This document shows, one piece after another, positions 10,080 to 19,308 of a DNA stretch of 64,000 nucleotides; position 1 is the stretch's first letter; each line of letters starts with the position of its first letter. The notes below the pieces were generated by a model. It made no database searches. It was given only the letters and a program-made list of their open reading frames with translations, and was not told the DNA's origin. Location of the stretch: the NCBI GenBank assembly GCA_001464735.1, contig LNDU01000055.1, positions 1 to 64,000 on the forward strand. The letters run 5' to 3'. Source of the stretch: Nitrospira sp. Ga0074138. Its GTDB lineage: Bacteria; Nitrospirota; Nitrospiria; Nitrospirales; Nitrospiraceae. The position numbers and the translations under genes are program-made.

Positions 10080-10271
10080 GATACGTGCGTGACTATAACA
10101 GAATGAGTGAACGGCACAAAGGCTGTCTTGCGGGACGAAGAGGCGTGATGGGTAACGCCCGTTCTGCCTCTACGGGGGAAGAGAGTCGTCAGTCTCTCCA
10201 TTCGGTAGCGTTCGCTTGCGCCTCTGAAAGCGGCTCTCCTATAGTGACCACTATCCATCCGGAGGTCGGGC

Positions 10272-11473
10272 GTGTCTGAGATCTGGAGTATTCTTAAAAG
10301 TGGTCATTGGCCGTCACTGGCGGGGGCGTGGTTGCACCTGACGGTCAGTTTCATGGTCTGGTTGCTCGTCGGGGCAATGAGCATTCCGCTCATGGTGGCG
10401 CTGCAGCTGAGCGAAACTGAGATCGCCTGGCTCGTCTCCGTGCCGTTACTCGGCGGGGCGGTGTTACGGATGGTAGCTGGATGGAGCGCGGATTGGCTCG
10501 GTGCGCGACCCACGGCCGTGGTTATTCTCGTGATGGAGTGTCTGGTGTTGTGCTGGGGGTGGCTTGGTGTCACTGGGTACGGAGAAGCGCTGGCCTTTTC
10601 GGCCTGTCTTGGCGTGGCCGGCGCGAGCTTTGCGGTCTCACTTCCGATTGCAAGCCGCGCGTATCCGCTATCGGCGCAAGGATTTGTGCTCGGTATTGCC
10701 GCATCGGGGAACATCGGCACCGTGTTGATCCTATTTTTTGCGCCGCGTTGGGCAGCCGCACTGGATTGGCATCAGGTCTGCGGCATCATGGACGGGGTTG
10801 TTGCGGCGACCCTGTTGGGATTTGTGCTGGTAGTGCCACGAACAACACCGGCTCCTCGGACTGGTGCGGTAGCGTGGTGGTACCATGCGGCACAGTTGAT
10901 TCGGCGCCGGTCGGCCTATTGGCTTTCGTTCCTCTATGCGGTCACGTTTGGCGGTTTCGTGGGTCTGTGCAGTGTGCTCCCGCTGCTGCTGCACGATGTC
11001 TATAGGGCCGATGCGATGGAGGCGGGTGCTGTGGCGGCCTTGTGCGGGCTTTTGGGGAGTGTGATCCGTCCGGCCGGCGGCTATGTCGCGGATCGGCAAG
11101 GAGGGCTGCGGACGCTCTATTATGTCCTGCCGGTGATCGCGGGGGCGGTGGTAGCGGTGATCAGTCCTTCGCAAACCATGGCGGTCGTGATGATGATGGT
11201 GGCAACGGCCGCGATGGGATTCGGCAATGGCGTGGTGTTTCAGCTGGTCGCCGAATGGTTTCCCAAGGATATCGGTTGGCGTCTGGTGTGGTTGGGGCGT
11301 CGGGGGCCATCGGCGGATTTCTGCTACCGATACTCATCGGGACGATGAAGGGGCTTTCGGGTAGCTACGAATCTGGGCTCTGGCTGTTCGCCGGGTTCAC
11401 GGTGTGTGGGTGGGGCACGGTGATCGTCGCGTTGCGGGCCAACAGGTCTTTGCCGGCCGAACTGTCCTCATGA
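10272..11473 (+). pseudogene. NarK-like nitrate/nitrite transporter, frameshifted
   Basis: The GTG start at 10272 follows a GGAGG site. The reading frame encodes a major-facilitator protein with about ten membrane helices up to GNGVVFQLVAEWFPKDIG near 11275. At that point the frame is lost: the original frame ends at 11348 in nonsense, while the +1 frame continues the protein with A-S-G-V-V-G-A-S-G-A-I-G-G-F-L-L-P and ends at 11473. Adding one base around 11275-11278 (ATCGGTTGGCG) would restore a roughly 400-residue transporter of the NarK/NasA group. These carry nitrate or nitrite across the inner membrane. Either the gene is broken or the sequence has a one-base error. Confidence 0.75.
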
Positions 11474-11548
11474 GATTTTCCGATTCTCGAGTAATCTCTA
11501 AAAAAACCATATTCAAGGTTCAGTCTGAAATGCTAGATTAGTCGCCCT

Positions 11549-12757
11549 ATGCCCACGCCGTTCAATCATATTGAAGATGCGATCCGGGATATTAGGAAAG
11601 GGAAGTTCATTATTCTGGTCGACGACGAAGACCGTGAAAATGAAGGGGATCTGGTTATTGCTGCAGAAAAAGTCACTCCTCAGGCCGTCAACTTCATGGC
11701 CAAGCATGCGCGCGGACTGATTTGCCTGGCCCTCACACCCGAGCGCGTTGAAGAACTGCAGTTGCCGCAGCAGGCGTCCGAAAATACCGCCACCTTTGGC
11801 ACCGCCTTTACCGTCTCCATCGATGCGCGCAAAGACATCACAACGGGAATTTCAGCGGCCGATCGAGCGAAGACTATTCACGTGGCGATTGACCCCAAGA
11901 CGAAGCCGATGGATCTTGCGCGACCTGGCCATGTGTTTCCGCTCAAAGCGCAAACCGGCGGAGTGCTCCGTCGGGCTGGGCAAACCGAGGGGTCTGTCGA
12001 CTTGGCCAGACTCGCGGGTCTCCGGCCTGCGGGGGTGATCTGCGAGATCATGAATGCCGACGGTACCATGGCTCGGGTACCTGAGCTGACGAAGTTTGCC
12101 AAGCTCCATAAGATGAAGATGGTGACCGTCAAGGCCTTGATCGAATACCGCATGCGACGGGAAACCTTCGTCAAACGGATGGCGAGTGCGCGATTGCCGA
12201 CGACGTTCGGCGACTTTGAAGCGGTGGCATTCGAGAATCAGATCGACGGAGTGACGCACATTGCGTTGGTGAAGGGCCCAGTCGATGGTGGGGCGCCGAC
12301 CCTCGTGCGTGTCCATTCCGGATGTTTGACGGCTGACGCGTTAGGATCACTGCGGTGCGATTGCCGGGATCAATTGCACTCCGCAATGGAGACCATTCAG
12401 AAGGAAGGGCGAGGCGTCTTGCTCTACCTCAATCAAGAAGGCCGCGGAATTGGGTTGCTGAATAAGATCAAGGCTTATGGGCTACAGGATCACGGGAGTG
12501 ATACCGTCGAAGCCAATCTGCAGCTGGGCTTCAAGGCGGATCTCCGCGACTATGGAGTTGGCGCGCAAATTTTAGCGAATCTCGGCTTGCACCAGATCAA
12601 GTTGATTACCAACAACCCCCGGAAGATTGTCGGGATCGAAGGGTATGGCCTCGAGGTTGTTGAACGTGTTCCGATCGAGATGGCGCCGCGCGCCGCGAAT
12701 GTCCGGTACCTTCGGACCAAGAAAACAAAGCTGGGGCATATCCTGAAGAAGGTGTAA
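11549..12757 (+). CDS. ribBA: Bifunctional RibBA (DHBP synthase / GTP cyclohydrolase II)
   Basis: The 402-residue enzyme starts both branches of riboflavin synthesis. The N-terminal half (1-200) makes 3,4-dihydroxy-2-butanone 4-phosphate from ribulose 5-phosphate and shows the acidic loop [11 protein letters not shown]. The C-terminal half opens the imidazole ring of GTP. It has the zinc cysteines in [14 protein letters not shown] and the [11 protein letters not shown] motif. It heads the run ribBA-ribH-nusB. I see no FMN riboswitch in the 75 bases before it. Confidence 0.97.
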   Translation: MPTPFNHIEDAIRDIRKGKFIILVDDEDRENEGDLVIAAEKVTPQAVNFMAKHARGLICLALTPERVEELQLPQQASENTATFGTAFTVSIDARKDITTGISAADRAKTIHVAIDPKTKPMDLARPGHVFPLKAQTGGVLRRAGQTEGSVDLARLAGLRPAGVICEIMNADGTMARVPELTKFAKLHKMKMVTVKALIEYRMRRETFVKRMASARLPTTFGDFEAVAFENQIDGVTHIALVKGPVDGGAPTLVRVHSGCLTADALGSLRCDCRDQLHSAMETIQKEGRGVLLYLNQEGRGIGLLNKIKAYGLQDHGSDTVEANLQLGFKADLRDYGVGAQILANLGLHQIKLITNNPRKIVGIEGYGLEVVERVPIEMAPRAANVRYLRTKKTKLGHILKKV

Positions 12758-12828
12758 ACGTCGCAACGTTTCAGGGGCCACATCGGTTAACGGTCACATC
12801 TTGACACATTCACACGTTCTATCTTCCT
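12758..12828. repeat. Degenerate spacer of ACGTT/GTTTCA-like units
   Basis: The ribBA-ribH gap holds short words (gtcgcaacgtttcag, cacattcacacgttc) that recur in similar form in the ribH-nusB and groES-groEL gaps. It looks like a member of a low-complexity intergenic repeat family. Confidence 0.35.
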
Positions 12829-13365
12829 ATGAAACTTAGAAAAGGATCACGCCGCGCGGTTGGATTCAGGTTCGGCATTGTGGCCGCGAAGTTCAATGCG
12901 CAGGTCACGAGCAGACTGCTGCATGCCTGTGTCGAGATGCTGACTGCCCATGGTGTTCCGCAAGAGAATGTTATAGTCGTGAAGGTACCGGGCGCGTTCG
13001 AAATTCCGCTGGTCGCGCGCACTATAGCCAAGTCAGGCCGGTTTGATGCGGTGATTTGCTTGGGGGCGGTGATTCGTGGGGATACCCCGCATTTCGAGTA
13101 TATCTGTGCCGAAGTCAGCCGTGGCGTCGGGCAAGCGGCAGTCGACGCCGATGTGCCGATCATCTTTGGTGTGTTGACCACTGAGACGGTGGCGCAGGCC
13201 GTGGAACGCGCGGATACGAAGAAGTTCAATCGTGGCGGAGAGGCGGCGAAGTCCGCGATTGAGATGGTGAGGGTGATGAGGAAGATCAGGGAAGACGTTG
13301 AAACGTGTGAAAGTGGACAGTCGACAAGTAAAAGTGGGCGGATGCAGCAGGGAAGGAAGCGATGA
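12829..13365 (+). CDS. ribH: 6,7-dimethyl-8-ribityllumazine synthase
   Basis: RibH condenses the RibB product with 5-amino-6-ribitylaminouracil to make lumazine, the penultimate step of riboflavin synthesis. Family features include F-G-I-V-A-A-K-F-N near residue 13, V-P-G-A-F-E-I-P in the ribityl-binding region, G-A-V-I-R-G-D-T-P-H-F-E and I-F-G-V-L-T-T-E. At 178 residues it is about 20 longer than usual. The extra C-terminal tail (TCESGQSTSKSGRMQQGRKR) is encoded by repeat-like spacer DNA, so the stop codon has probably moved outward into the spacer. Confidence 0.95.
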   Translation: MKLRKGSRRAVGFRFGIVAAKFNAQVTSRLLHACVEMLTAHGVPQENVIVVKVPGAFEIPLVARTIAKSGRFDAVICLGAVIRGDTPHFEYICAEVSRGVGQAAVDADVPIIFGVLTTETVAQAVERADTKKFNRGGEAAKSAIEMVRVMRKIREDVETCESGQSTSKSGRMQQGRKR

Positions 13366-13438
13366 TCTCCGTGCGTCCTTTTTGTCCCGTTTCACGCAGA
13401 AGCACTTTGCAACTTTCTAACTTTCCCACTGCGTAACT
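13366..13438. repeat. Degenerate repeat spacer before nusB
   Basis: The words cgtttcacgc, gcactttgcaactttc and taactttccc are imperfect inverted matches to acgttgaaacgtgtgaaagt inside the end of ribH (about 13295-13315). Together they could form a weak stem-loop spanning the ribH stop. Confidence 0.35.
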
Positions 13439-13900
13439 ATGGGTTCTCGTCACCAAGCGCGCGAGCGGGCCCTGCAGATCCTGTTTCAGCATGACATTCA
13501 CGGGAAGTCCGGCGTGCATCTTGACGAGTTTTGGCGTGAATGCGAGGCGTCCAATGAGTCAAGAGCGTTTGCGGAACGGTTGGTGCAGGGTGTGCTGGAG
13601 CATAAAAAAGAGCTCGATGCCACTATCGGTAAGTATGCGACGAATTGGACTGTGAACCGCATGCCGATCGTCGACCGCAACATCTTGCGTGCCGGGCTGT
13701 ACGAGTTGCTGTGGTTGGATGAGGTGCCTGCCAAGGTTACGATGGACGAAGCCATCGAACTGGCAAAGAGTTTCGGCGACGAGGATGCCTCAAAGTTCGT
13801 GAACGCGGTTCTTGATAAGGCCTTGGCCACCGAGTCGCGGCTGGCCGCGAAGCGAGCAGACCCTGATCGTGGAATCTGGAGGAAAGCTGATCGTGATTGA
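13439..13900 (+). CDS. nusB: Transcription antitermination factor NusB
   Basis: The 153-residue all-helical RNA-binding protein acts with NusE (S10) in rRNA antitermination. It shows [17 protein letters not shown] at the N terminus, [12 protein letters not shown] near the middle and the C-terminal [19 protein letters not shown]. The ribH-nusB order is common in bacteria. Its 3' end overlaps the proposed purB start by 8 bases, which suggests co-translation. Confidence 0.95.
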   Translation: MGSRHQARERALQILFQHDIHGKSGVHLDEFWRECEASNESRAFAERLVQGVLEHKKELDATIGKYATNWTVNRMPIVDRNILRAGLYELLWLDEVPAKVTMDEAIELAKSFGDEDASKFVNAVLDKALATESRLAAKRADPDRGIWRKADRD

Positions 13901-15236
13901 ACGGTATACACGTCCCCAGATGAAGGCGATCTGGGATCTGAAACGTAAATATGAGATCTGGCTGGAGGTTGAACTACAGGCCTGCGCCGCCTTCGAGCAT
14001 GCCAAGCAAGCGCCACGTGGAACTGCGGCGAAAATCAGGAAGAAGGCCAAGATCGACGTCGACCGGATTGCCGAAATCGAAAAGGTTACCAAGCATGATG
14101 TGATCGCCTTTCTTGAATCGCTCATGGACACGGTGGGACCGGAACATCGGTTTCTCCACATGGGACTTACGTCCTCGGACATCGTCGATACCTCACTGGC
14201 CGTTCAAATGACGGAGGCTCTGGATCTCATCCTGGAAGGGGTTGAAGGGTTACTGGCTGTCTTGAAACGGCAGTCGTTCCGGTACAAGGACCAGGTGATG
14301 GTGGGGCGGTCACATGGTATTCATGGGGAGCCGATCTCATTTGGGCTGAAGCTCGCCCTGTGGTATGAAGAAGTCCGCCGCCATCACGAGCGGTTACGGC
14401 AGGTGCGGACAGAGATTGCGGTCGGCAAACTGTCCGGCGCCATGGGGACCTTCGCCCATCAGGGACCGGACATTGAAGAATATGTGTGCGCCAAGCTCGG
14501 CTTGAAGGCCGATCCTGTCTCGAATCAGGTCGTCCAACGAGACCGCCACGCGTCGTATGCGACGGCCCTTGCGTTGCTTGCGGCAAGCATCGAGAAATTT
14601 GCCACCGAGATCCGTCACCTTCAGCGCACGGAAGTGCTCGAAGCGGAAGAGTATTTTTCAGAAGGCCAGAAGGGATCGTCGGCGATGCCTCACAAGCGGA
14701 ACCCGATTGTCTCGGAGAATCTTTGTGGCTTGGCGCGGCTCGTGCGGGCGAACAGCCTGGCGGCGATGGAGAATGTGGCGCTCTGGCATGAACGGGATAT
14801 CAGCCATTCGTCGGTTGAGCGGGTGATCATGCCGGATAGCACAATTGTGATCGACTACATGCTCGCCAAAGTCACTGACCTGATCAACCACTTGGTCGTC
14901 TATCCTGATCGAATGAGGCGAAACCTCGAATTGACCGGAGGACTTGTGTATTCGCAGCGACTGCTATTGGCCTTGGTCGAGAGGGGGGCGCAGCGAAAAG
15001 AGTCCTACGAGGCTGTCCAGCGCAATGCGATGGCCTCCTGGAGAGGCGGAGGCGTACTACAAGAGTTAGCCGGCAAAGATCCTTTTATCTCCCAGCATCT
15101 GAAGAACAGTGAGATTGCAGCCTGTTTCAACCCCAAGTACTATCTGCGTCATCTCGATCAGATCTATCGGCGAGTATTCGGGCGGAACCCTCGTCATGCG
15201 CCCGGTGTCAGGAGGCAGAAGGAGAGGAGATTATGA
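13893..15236 (+). CDS. purB: Adenylosuccinate lyase
   Basis: PurB cleaves SAICAR to AICAR and adenylosuccinate to AMP in purine synthesis. I choose the GTG at 13893 because it follows GGAGG and gives the usual N terminus V-I-E-R-Y-T-R-P; a longer frame from 13812 would run far into nusB. The 447 residues include [30 protein letters not shown] and the superfamily signature [10 protein letters not shown] at about 267-276. The stop overlaps the start of cld by ATGA, so the two genes are translationally coupled. Confidence 0.96.
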   Translation: MIERYTRPQMKAIWDLKRKYEIWLEVELQACAAFEHAKQAPRGTAAKIRKKAKIDVDRIAEIEKVTKHDVIAFLESLMDTVGPEHRFLHMGLTSSDIVDTSLAVQMTEALDLILEGVEGLLAVLKRQSFRYKDQVMVGRSHGIHGEPISFGLKLALWYEEVRRHHERLRQVRTEIAVGKLSGAMGTFAHQGPDIEEYVCAKLGLKADPVSNQVVQRDRHASYATALALLAASIEKFATEIRHLQRTEVLEAEEYFSEGQKGSSAMPHKRNPIVSENLCGLARLVRANSLAAMENVALWHERDISHSSVERVIMPDSTIVIDYMLAKVTDLINHLVVYPDRMRRNLELTGGLVYSQRLLLALVERGAQRKESYEAVQRNAMASWRGGGVLQELAGKDPFISQHLKNSEIAACFNPKYYLRHLDQIYRRVFGRNPRHAPGVRRQKERRL

Positions 15237-16027
15237 CACGATCATTTGTAACGGTATTGATGTTTATGTGTCTGATAGCCGGTCCTTGGCTAACCAATGC
15301 GCAGGCTGCGGCAGATCGTGAGAAGCTTCTGACGGAACCAGGAGTCTATGGCACGTTTGCCCTCTTTGCGCTCAACGAGGAGTGGGCGAAGCAAGACCCC
15401 GCGATGCGGATCGGTCGTTTGACCTCGCTCAAAGGTGTGGTGGAACAGCATCGAGAAAATGTGGCAATCGATCTGTACCTGCTTCGAGGGCTTTCCGATC
15501 ACGCCGACCTCTTGTTCCGGATTCATGCGACGGAACTGCGCGCGACACAGGAGTTTCTCCTGGATCTGAAGAGTAGCCAATTCGGGAAACACCTCAAGAC
15601 GGTCGGAGTCATGCACGGGCTCACCAAAAAAGCGAATTACGTCCCCGGATTTCACGATCAGATGAAGGCTGACTTGAAGACGGTCAGTGAACCAGGCCAG
15701 CATCCCTATGCCATCGTGATTCCGATCAGGAAATCAGCCGAATGGTGGGGGTTGGATCAGGAGAAACGGACCGCGATGATGCAGGAGCATACCGCCGCCA
15801 CGCTGCCCTACTTGAAAACGGTCAAGCGGAAACTCTATCACTCCAGCGGACTGGACGATCTGGACTTCATTACCTATTTTGAAACCTCCAAGTTGGAGGA
15901 CTTTCACAGCCTGGTGCTGTCGCTTGAGAACGTGCAGGAATTTCGCTATACGCGGCGATTCGGGAATCCGACCATACTTGGTACGATGAAATCGCTGGAC
16001 GAGATTGTCGAGCTCTTGGCGCAGTAA
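15233..16027 (+). CDS. cld: Chlorite dismutase, periplasmic, pentameric type
   Basis: The 264-residue precursor has a signal peptide ending near A-Q-A-A; the mature protein begins around A27. Chlorite dismutase is a heme b enzyme that turns chlorite into chloride and O2. Two residues decide the call: the proximal heme ligand His186 (in M-Q-E-H-T) and the distal catalytic Arg199 (in V-K-R-K). They are 13 apart and correspond to H160 and R173 when numbered from A27, as in the Nitrospira enzyme. The arginine separates it from HemQ, which lacks it. The large size fits the long, clade 1 enzymes. Unexpectedly it lies inside the purine genes, overlapping purB by 4 bases with purC 22 bases downstream. 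Confidence 0.95.
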   Translation: MTRSFVTVLMFMCLIAGPWLTNAQAAADREKLLTEPGVYGTFALFALNEEWAKQDPAMRIGRLTSLKGVVEQHRENVAIDLYLLRGLSDHADLLFRIHATELRATQEFLLDLKSSQFGKHLKTVGVMHGLTKKANYVPGFHDQMKADLKTVSEPGQHPYAIVIPIRKSAEWWGLDQEKRTAMMQEHTAATLPYLKTVKRKLYHSSGLDDLDFITYFETSKLEDFHSLVLSLENVQEFRYTRRFGNPTILGTMKSLDEIVELLAQ

Positions 16028-16049
16028 GTTGAACCACAGAGGTCCGATC

Positions 16050-16754
16050 ATGGCGATGGGCGAGCTGCTTTACGAAGGCAAGGCGAAGAAGATCTTTTCG
16101 ACGGGAAATCCAGACCAGGTCGTGCAGTATTTTAAAGACGATGCGACGGCCTTCAACGCACAGAAGCGCGGCTCTATCCTCGAAAAAGGCGTCATCAACA
16201 ATAAGGTCTCCGAGCGACTGTTTCAGATCTTGGAGCAAAACGGGATCCGGACACACTTTGTGGAGCGGTTGAATGACCGGGAAATGCTCACTAAGAAAGT
16301 CAGGATCGTCCCGATCGAAGTCGTGGTTCGAAACGTCGTCGCGGGGAGTTTGGCCAAGCGGCTCGGGCTGAAGGAAGGAAATCGGATCGATCCGGCGATT
16401 GTTGAATTCTATTATAAGAACGATGCGCTGGGAGACCCACTGGTGAATGATGATCACCTGCGGCTGATGAATGTAGCGACCCCGGGTATCTTGCGGGAGT
16501 TACGAGAGCTCGGGCAGACGATCAATAAGGTCCTCAAGCCCTTCTTCATTGAACGAAATATGCAGCTCGTGGATTTCAAGCTCGAGTTCGGGGTCTTTCA
16601 CAACAAGCTCATCTTGGCGGACGAGATTTCCCCGGACACCTGTCGTTTCTGGGACATGACGACCGGTGAGTCGATGGATAAAGATCGGTTTCGGAAAGAT
16701 ATGGGGAAGATCGAGGAGGCGTATCAGGAGGTGTTGAGGCGGGTGTGTGGGTGA
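16050..16754 (+). CDS. purC: SAICAR synthetase
   Basis: PurC joins CAIR and aspartate with ATP to give SAICAR. The start at 16050 follows AGAGG and gives MAMGELLYEGKAKKIF, the usual N terminus. Family features in the 234 residues are V-V-V-R-N-V-V-A-G-S-L, the substrate-binding L-V-D-F-K-L-E-F-G and the metal-binding L-A-D-E-I-S-P-D-T-C-R. The stop codon abuts a palindromic element (16755-16879). Confidence 0.97.
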   Translation: MAMGELLYEGKAKKIFSTGNPDQVVQYFKDDATAFNAQKRGSILEKGVINNKVSERLFQILEQNGIRTHFVERLNDREMLTKKVRIVPIEVVVRNVVAGSLAKRLGLKEGNRIDPAIVEFYYKNDALGDPLVNDDHLRLMNVATPGILRELRELGQTINKVLKPFFIERNMQLVDFKLEFGVFHNKLILADEISPDTCRFWDMTTGESMDKDRFRKDMGKIEEAYQEVLRRVCG

Positions 16755-16879
16755 GAAGGGGACGGCGGGATCGTCCTCATTGCTCACGCAACGCGCATGC
16801 GGGACTGATGGGGTTGTAATTAAAACGGGCCATGCTCGTTGCATGGCCCGCAGGTGAGGACAACCCCGCCGTCCCCTTC
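16755..16879. repeat. Palindromic element between purC and next gene
   Basis: Outer arms of 25 bases (16755-16779 and 16855-16879) are inverted copies with only two or three mismatches. Inside lies a perfect 10-bp hairpin (16826-16835 with 16841-16850, loop TCGTT). The left arm starts right after the purC stop. It has the form of a small non-coding inverted-repeat element (REP/MITE-like) or a strong RNA structure in the operon transcript. No transposase is present. Confidence 0.65.
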
Positions 16880-16909
16880 AAGAAAGTAAAGGGTAGAGAA
16901 AGAGAAAAG

Positions 16910-17128
16910 ATGGTACGGGCGTACTTAAATTATGGCTTGGTTGCCTCAGTGGTCGTCTGGGCGGCTATTGTGGGTGTGATGGCCTATCGGCTGAACGAAT
17001 CGCCCTGGCGGTGGGCGTTCGTTGGCTTGGTGTTTGCCGGCGGACTGACTGTCGCGGCTATACTCTGGATCAAGAGATATGTGGATCGGTTGAACGAGGC
17101 CAAAGAAACGCAGGAGAGGAAGTTGTGA
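16910..17128 (+). CDS. Small two-helix membrane protein
   Basis: The 72-residue product starts at ATG 16910 after an AGAGAAAAG purine run. It has two predicted membrane helices (about 9-26 and 36-54) and a charged C-terminal tail with a K-R-Y-V-D-R-L-N-E-A pattern. Its stop overlaps the purS start by GTGA, so it is co-translated with purS. No function is known to me. Its location between purC and purS suggests it is part of the transcription unit, not necessarily of the pathway. Confidence 0.7.
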   Translation: MVRAYLNYGLVASVVVWAAIVGVMAYRLNESPWRWAFVGLVFAGGLTVAAILWIKRYVDRLNEAKETQERKL

Positions 17129-17364
17129 AAGCCAAAATTCACGTGACGTTGAAGCCGGGTATCTTGGATCCACAGGGCAAGGCCATTGAGCATGCGCTGG
17201 ACTCATTGGGGTTTAAGCATGCAGCAAATGTGCGTGTTGGAAAGTACATCGAGCTGGATCTTCCGGAGGCAGATGTCACGAAGGCTGAAGTTGCGGTCAA
17301 GGCGATGTGCGAGAAGCTTCTGGCGAATACCATCATTGAAGAGTATCGATACGAAATGGGATAG
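17125..17364 (+). CDS. purS: FGAM synthetase subunit PurS
   Basis: The 79-residue PurS bridges PurQ and PurL in the three-part phosphoribosylformylglycinamidine synthase. The start is GTG 17125, four bases inside the previous gene. Recognisable features are V-T-L-K-P-G-I-L-D-P-Q-G at the N terminus, A-L-x-S-L-G-F and the C-terminal I-I-E-E-Y-R-Y-E. Use of PurS goes with the short PurL found downstream. Confidence 0.95.
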   Translation: MKAKIHVTLKPGILDPQGKAIEHALDSLGFKHAANVRVGKYIELDLPEADVTKAEVAVKAMCEKLLANTIIEEYRYEMG

Positions 17365-17447
17365 CGCTGTGTGTCGAGGGAGTCGAGGAAATCAGGGACG
17401 CTCGAAGTCAATCGACGTGCGCTAGGGCTCATAGGCAGGACTGACGT

Positions 17448-18164
17448 ATGAACATTGGGGTCGTCGTGTTTCCCGGGAGTAACTGCGATCACGACTGTCA
17501 ATATGTCTTCCGGGATGTGCTAGGACAAGATGTGACGATGGTATGGCATAAGGAGCCGTCATTAGCCGGTTTGGACGCGGTGATCCTGCCGGGAGGATTT
17601 TCATATGGCGATTACCTCCGCACTGGGGCGATTGCGCGGTTTTCTCCGGTCATGCAGGCGGTTAAGCAGTTTGCAACTGAGGGAAAATTGGTGCTGGGGA
17701 TCTGCAACGGATTTCAGATTCTGTTGGAAGCGGGGTTGTTGCCCGGCGCCATGCTGCGAAACAAGTCGTTGCACTTTATCTGCCGCGAGACGTTCGTCAA
17801 AGTGGAGAACGCGGCGACGCCGTTTACGCATGCGTGCAAGCCCAGTCAGGTGCTCAAAATCCCGATCGCTCATGCGGATGGGAACTATTACACCGATCCA
17901 GTGACCTTAGCCGGGCTTCAGGCCAATGCACAGATCATCCTACGCTATTGCACGGTAGATGGGACGGTCACGCCGGGGAGTTGTCCAAACGGTTCGCTCG
18001 ACAATATTGCAGGACTCTGCAATGCCGAGGGGAATGTTCTGGGCATGATGCCGCATCCAGAGCGATGTGCCGAGGCGATGTTGGGGAACGAAGACGGACG
18101 GTTAATCTTGGCGTCGATGGTGGAGGGGTTGAAGAAAACAAAGCGCGCCGAGGCCGTGACCTGA
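17448..18164 (+). CDS. purQ: FGAM synthetase glutaminase subunit PurQ
   Basis: PurQ releases ammonia from glutamine for PurL. The 238-residue class I glutamine amidotransferase has V-F-P-G-S-N-C-D at the N terminus and the nucleophile Cys in [10 protein letters not shown]. The catalytic His and Glu are in M-M-P-H-P-E-R near the C terminus. It follows purS by 83 bases and precedes two small secreted-protein genes. Confidence 0.96.
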   Translation: MNIGVVVFPGSNCDHDCQYVFRDVLGQDVTMVWHKEPSLAGLDAVILPGGFSYGDYLRTGAIARFSPVMQAVKQFATEGKLVLGICNGFQILLEAGLLPGAMLRNKSLHFICRETFVKVENAATPFTHACKPSQVLKIPIAHADGNYYTDPVTLAGLQANAQIILRYCTVDGTVTPGSCPNGSLDNIAGLCNAEGNVLGMMPHPERCAEAMLGNEDGRLILASMVEGLKKTKRAEAVT

Positions 18165-18269
18165 CGGCGGACCCTTTGTCCTTCATTCAGCATAGCGGCA
18201 AGGACTTCTCAATGACCGGTAGGTTTGGACTGTCGGTATCAGACGAGGCAATCAGGTGAGAGGTGCTCA

Positions 18270-18608
18270 ATGATACGTATCTGTGCGGTGGTTCTGATGA
18301 TCGGCCTGGTGGGTCTGGGTATCGATGGTAGCATAGGGGCCTCGGGCGCAGCTGATTCACAGATTAGGATCCTGAGCCCTTTGCAGGGAGCCGTCATCAA
18401 AGGCGATTCCGTCGAAGTGCGCTACGAGTTGGCCAAGGGTATTCACGCCACGCATGTCCATTGTTACGTGGACGGCGAGTACCAGCGGGGTTTTTCAGGA
18501 GTCGTCAAGGGACTCACTCGCGGAACGCATGAGATCAAGGTGGTGGCTGCTAGTCACGACCATCAAGCGACAGCTGCGGAAGCTCGGGTCACAGTTGAGG
18601 TGGAATAA
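18270..18608 (+). CDS. Small secreted Ig-like protein, copy 1
   Basis: The 112-residue product has a signal peptide (about 1-28) and then one beta-rich domain beginning I-R-I-L-S-P-L-Q-G, a pattern seen in bacterial Ig-like folds. A cluster of potential metal ligands is conserved with the paralogue at 18812: H-V-H-C-Y-V-D-G-E-Y and later S-H-D-H. GAGAGGTG precedes the ATG. It is predicted to act in the periplasm. The function is unknown. It interrupts the purine genes between purQ and purL. Confidence 0.7.
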   Translation: MIRICAVVLMIGLVGLGIDGSIGASGAADSQIRILSPLQGAVIKGDSVEVRYELAKGIHATHVHCYVDGEYQRGFSGVVKGLTRGTHEIKVVAASHDHQATAAEARVTVEVE

Positions 18609-18811
18609 GGCTGAGAGGGAGTGCAGCCACTGGGTCATCGTCGAATCAATAACGTGGTGGACGCTTCAACGTTTTGGGGAATAGTCGTAGAAACGATGAT
18701 TTAGTCGAAGGCAGTCTCCGAAGGATTGAAGATGAAAAGTTGTCGCGGTAAAGTATTAGTTTAGGCACTGTGTATCAGTCTTAATCTTTTTCTAAATAGA
18801 GGAGGGTCGTG

Positions 18812-19147
18812 ATGAGAGGTGTAGGTGCAATAGTGGCGGCAGTTGGGCTGTTGACCTTGGGTTCTGGCGTGAACGTGTTCGCTGCGACTGATGATGGCAG
18901 TCAGATCAAGATAGTCAGTCCGGCACCGGGGGAAAAGGTAAAGAGCGACGTCGAAGTGAAATACGAACTTAAGGCGGGTAGCCAGGCGACGCATGCCCAT
19001 TGTTTTGTGGATGGGGAATATCAGAAGGGGTGGAAGGGGACGGTCAAGGGGATGTCACCCGGGACTCATGAAATCAAGGTCGTAGCGGCAAATAAGGATC
19101 ATCAGATCTTGGCTGCTGAGTCAGCGGTTAAGGTGGAAGTGCAGTAG
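18812..19147 (+). CDS. Small secreted Ig-like protein, copy 2
   Basis: This is a tandem paralogue of 18270-18608. It shares the signal peptide layout, the I-K-I-V-S-P-A-P-G start of the domain, H-A-H-C-F-V-D-G-E-Y-Q, G-T-H-E-I-K-V-V-A-A and D-H near the end. A strong GGAGGG site lies before the start; GTG 18809 or ATG 18812 could be used. A 13-bp hairpin follows the stop. The Cys and His residues kept between the copies hint at metal binding, but that is inference. Confidence 0.72.
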   Translation: MRGVGAIVAAVGLLTLGSGVNVFAATDDGSQIKIVSPAPGEKVKSDVEVKYELKAGSQATHAHCFVDGEYQKGWKGTVKGMSPGTHEIKVVAANKDHQILAAESAVKVEVQ

Positions 19148-19169
19148 ATCTTAGTCTCCAAATCGACTG

Positions 19170-19202
19170 ACCAGCGAGGCACAAGTTTGGTGCCTCGCTG
19201 GT
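19170..19202 (+). terminator. Strong hairpin after small secreted gene
   Basis: A perfect 13-bp stem (19170-19182 with 19190-19202) with a 7-base loop begins 23 bases after the stop. There is no T-run behind it, so it may be a weak terminator, an RNA-stabilising hairpin or an attenuator before purL. Confidence 0.5.
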
Positions 19203-19308
19203 TACGGTATACAACGCCTGTAGGTATGTGGCATGCATTTGTTTGGAGCTGAGCCCTCGGTGTGTCAGAACGTCCCATGGAAGTCTTTGTCGCTGTGACC
19301 GCTAGGGC

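Noticed and set aside
11474..11548. FMN riboswitch before ribBA
   Set aside because: The gap is only 75 bases, too short for the conserved fold, and the expected conserved words are not present.
15233..16027. HemQ (coproheme decarboxylase) as an alternative for cld
   Set aside because: The signal peptide and the distal Arg199 fit true chlorite dismutase; HemQ is cytoplasmic and lacks that arginine.
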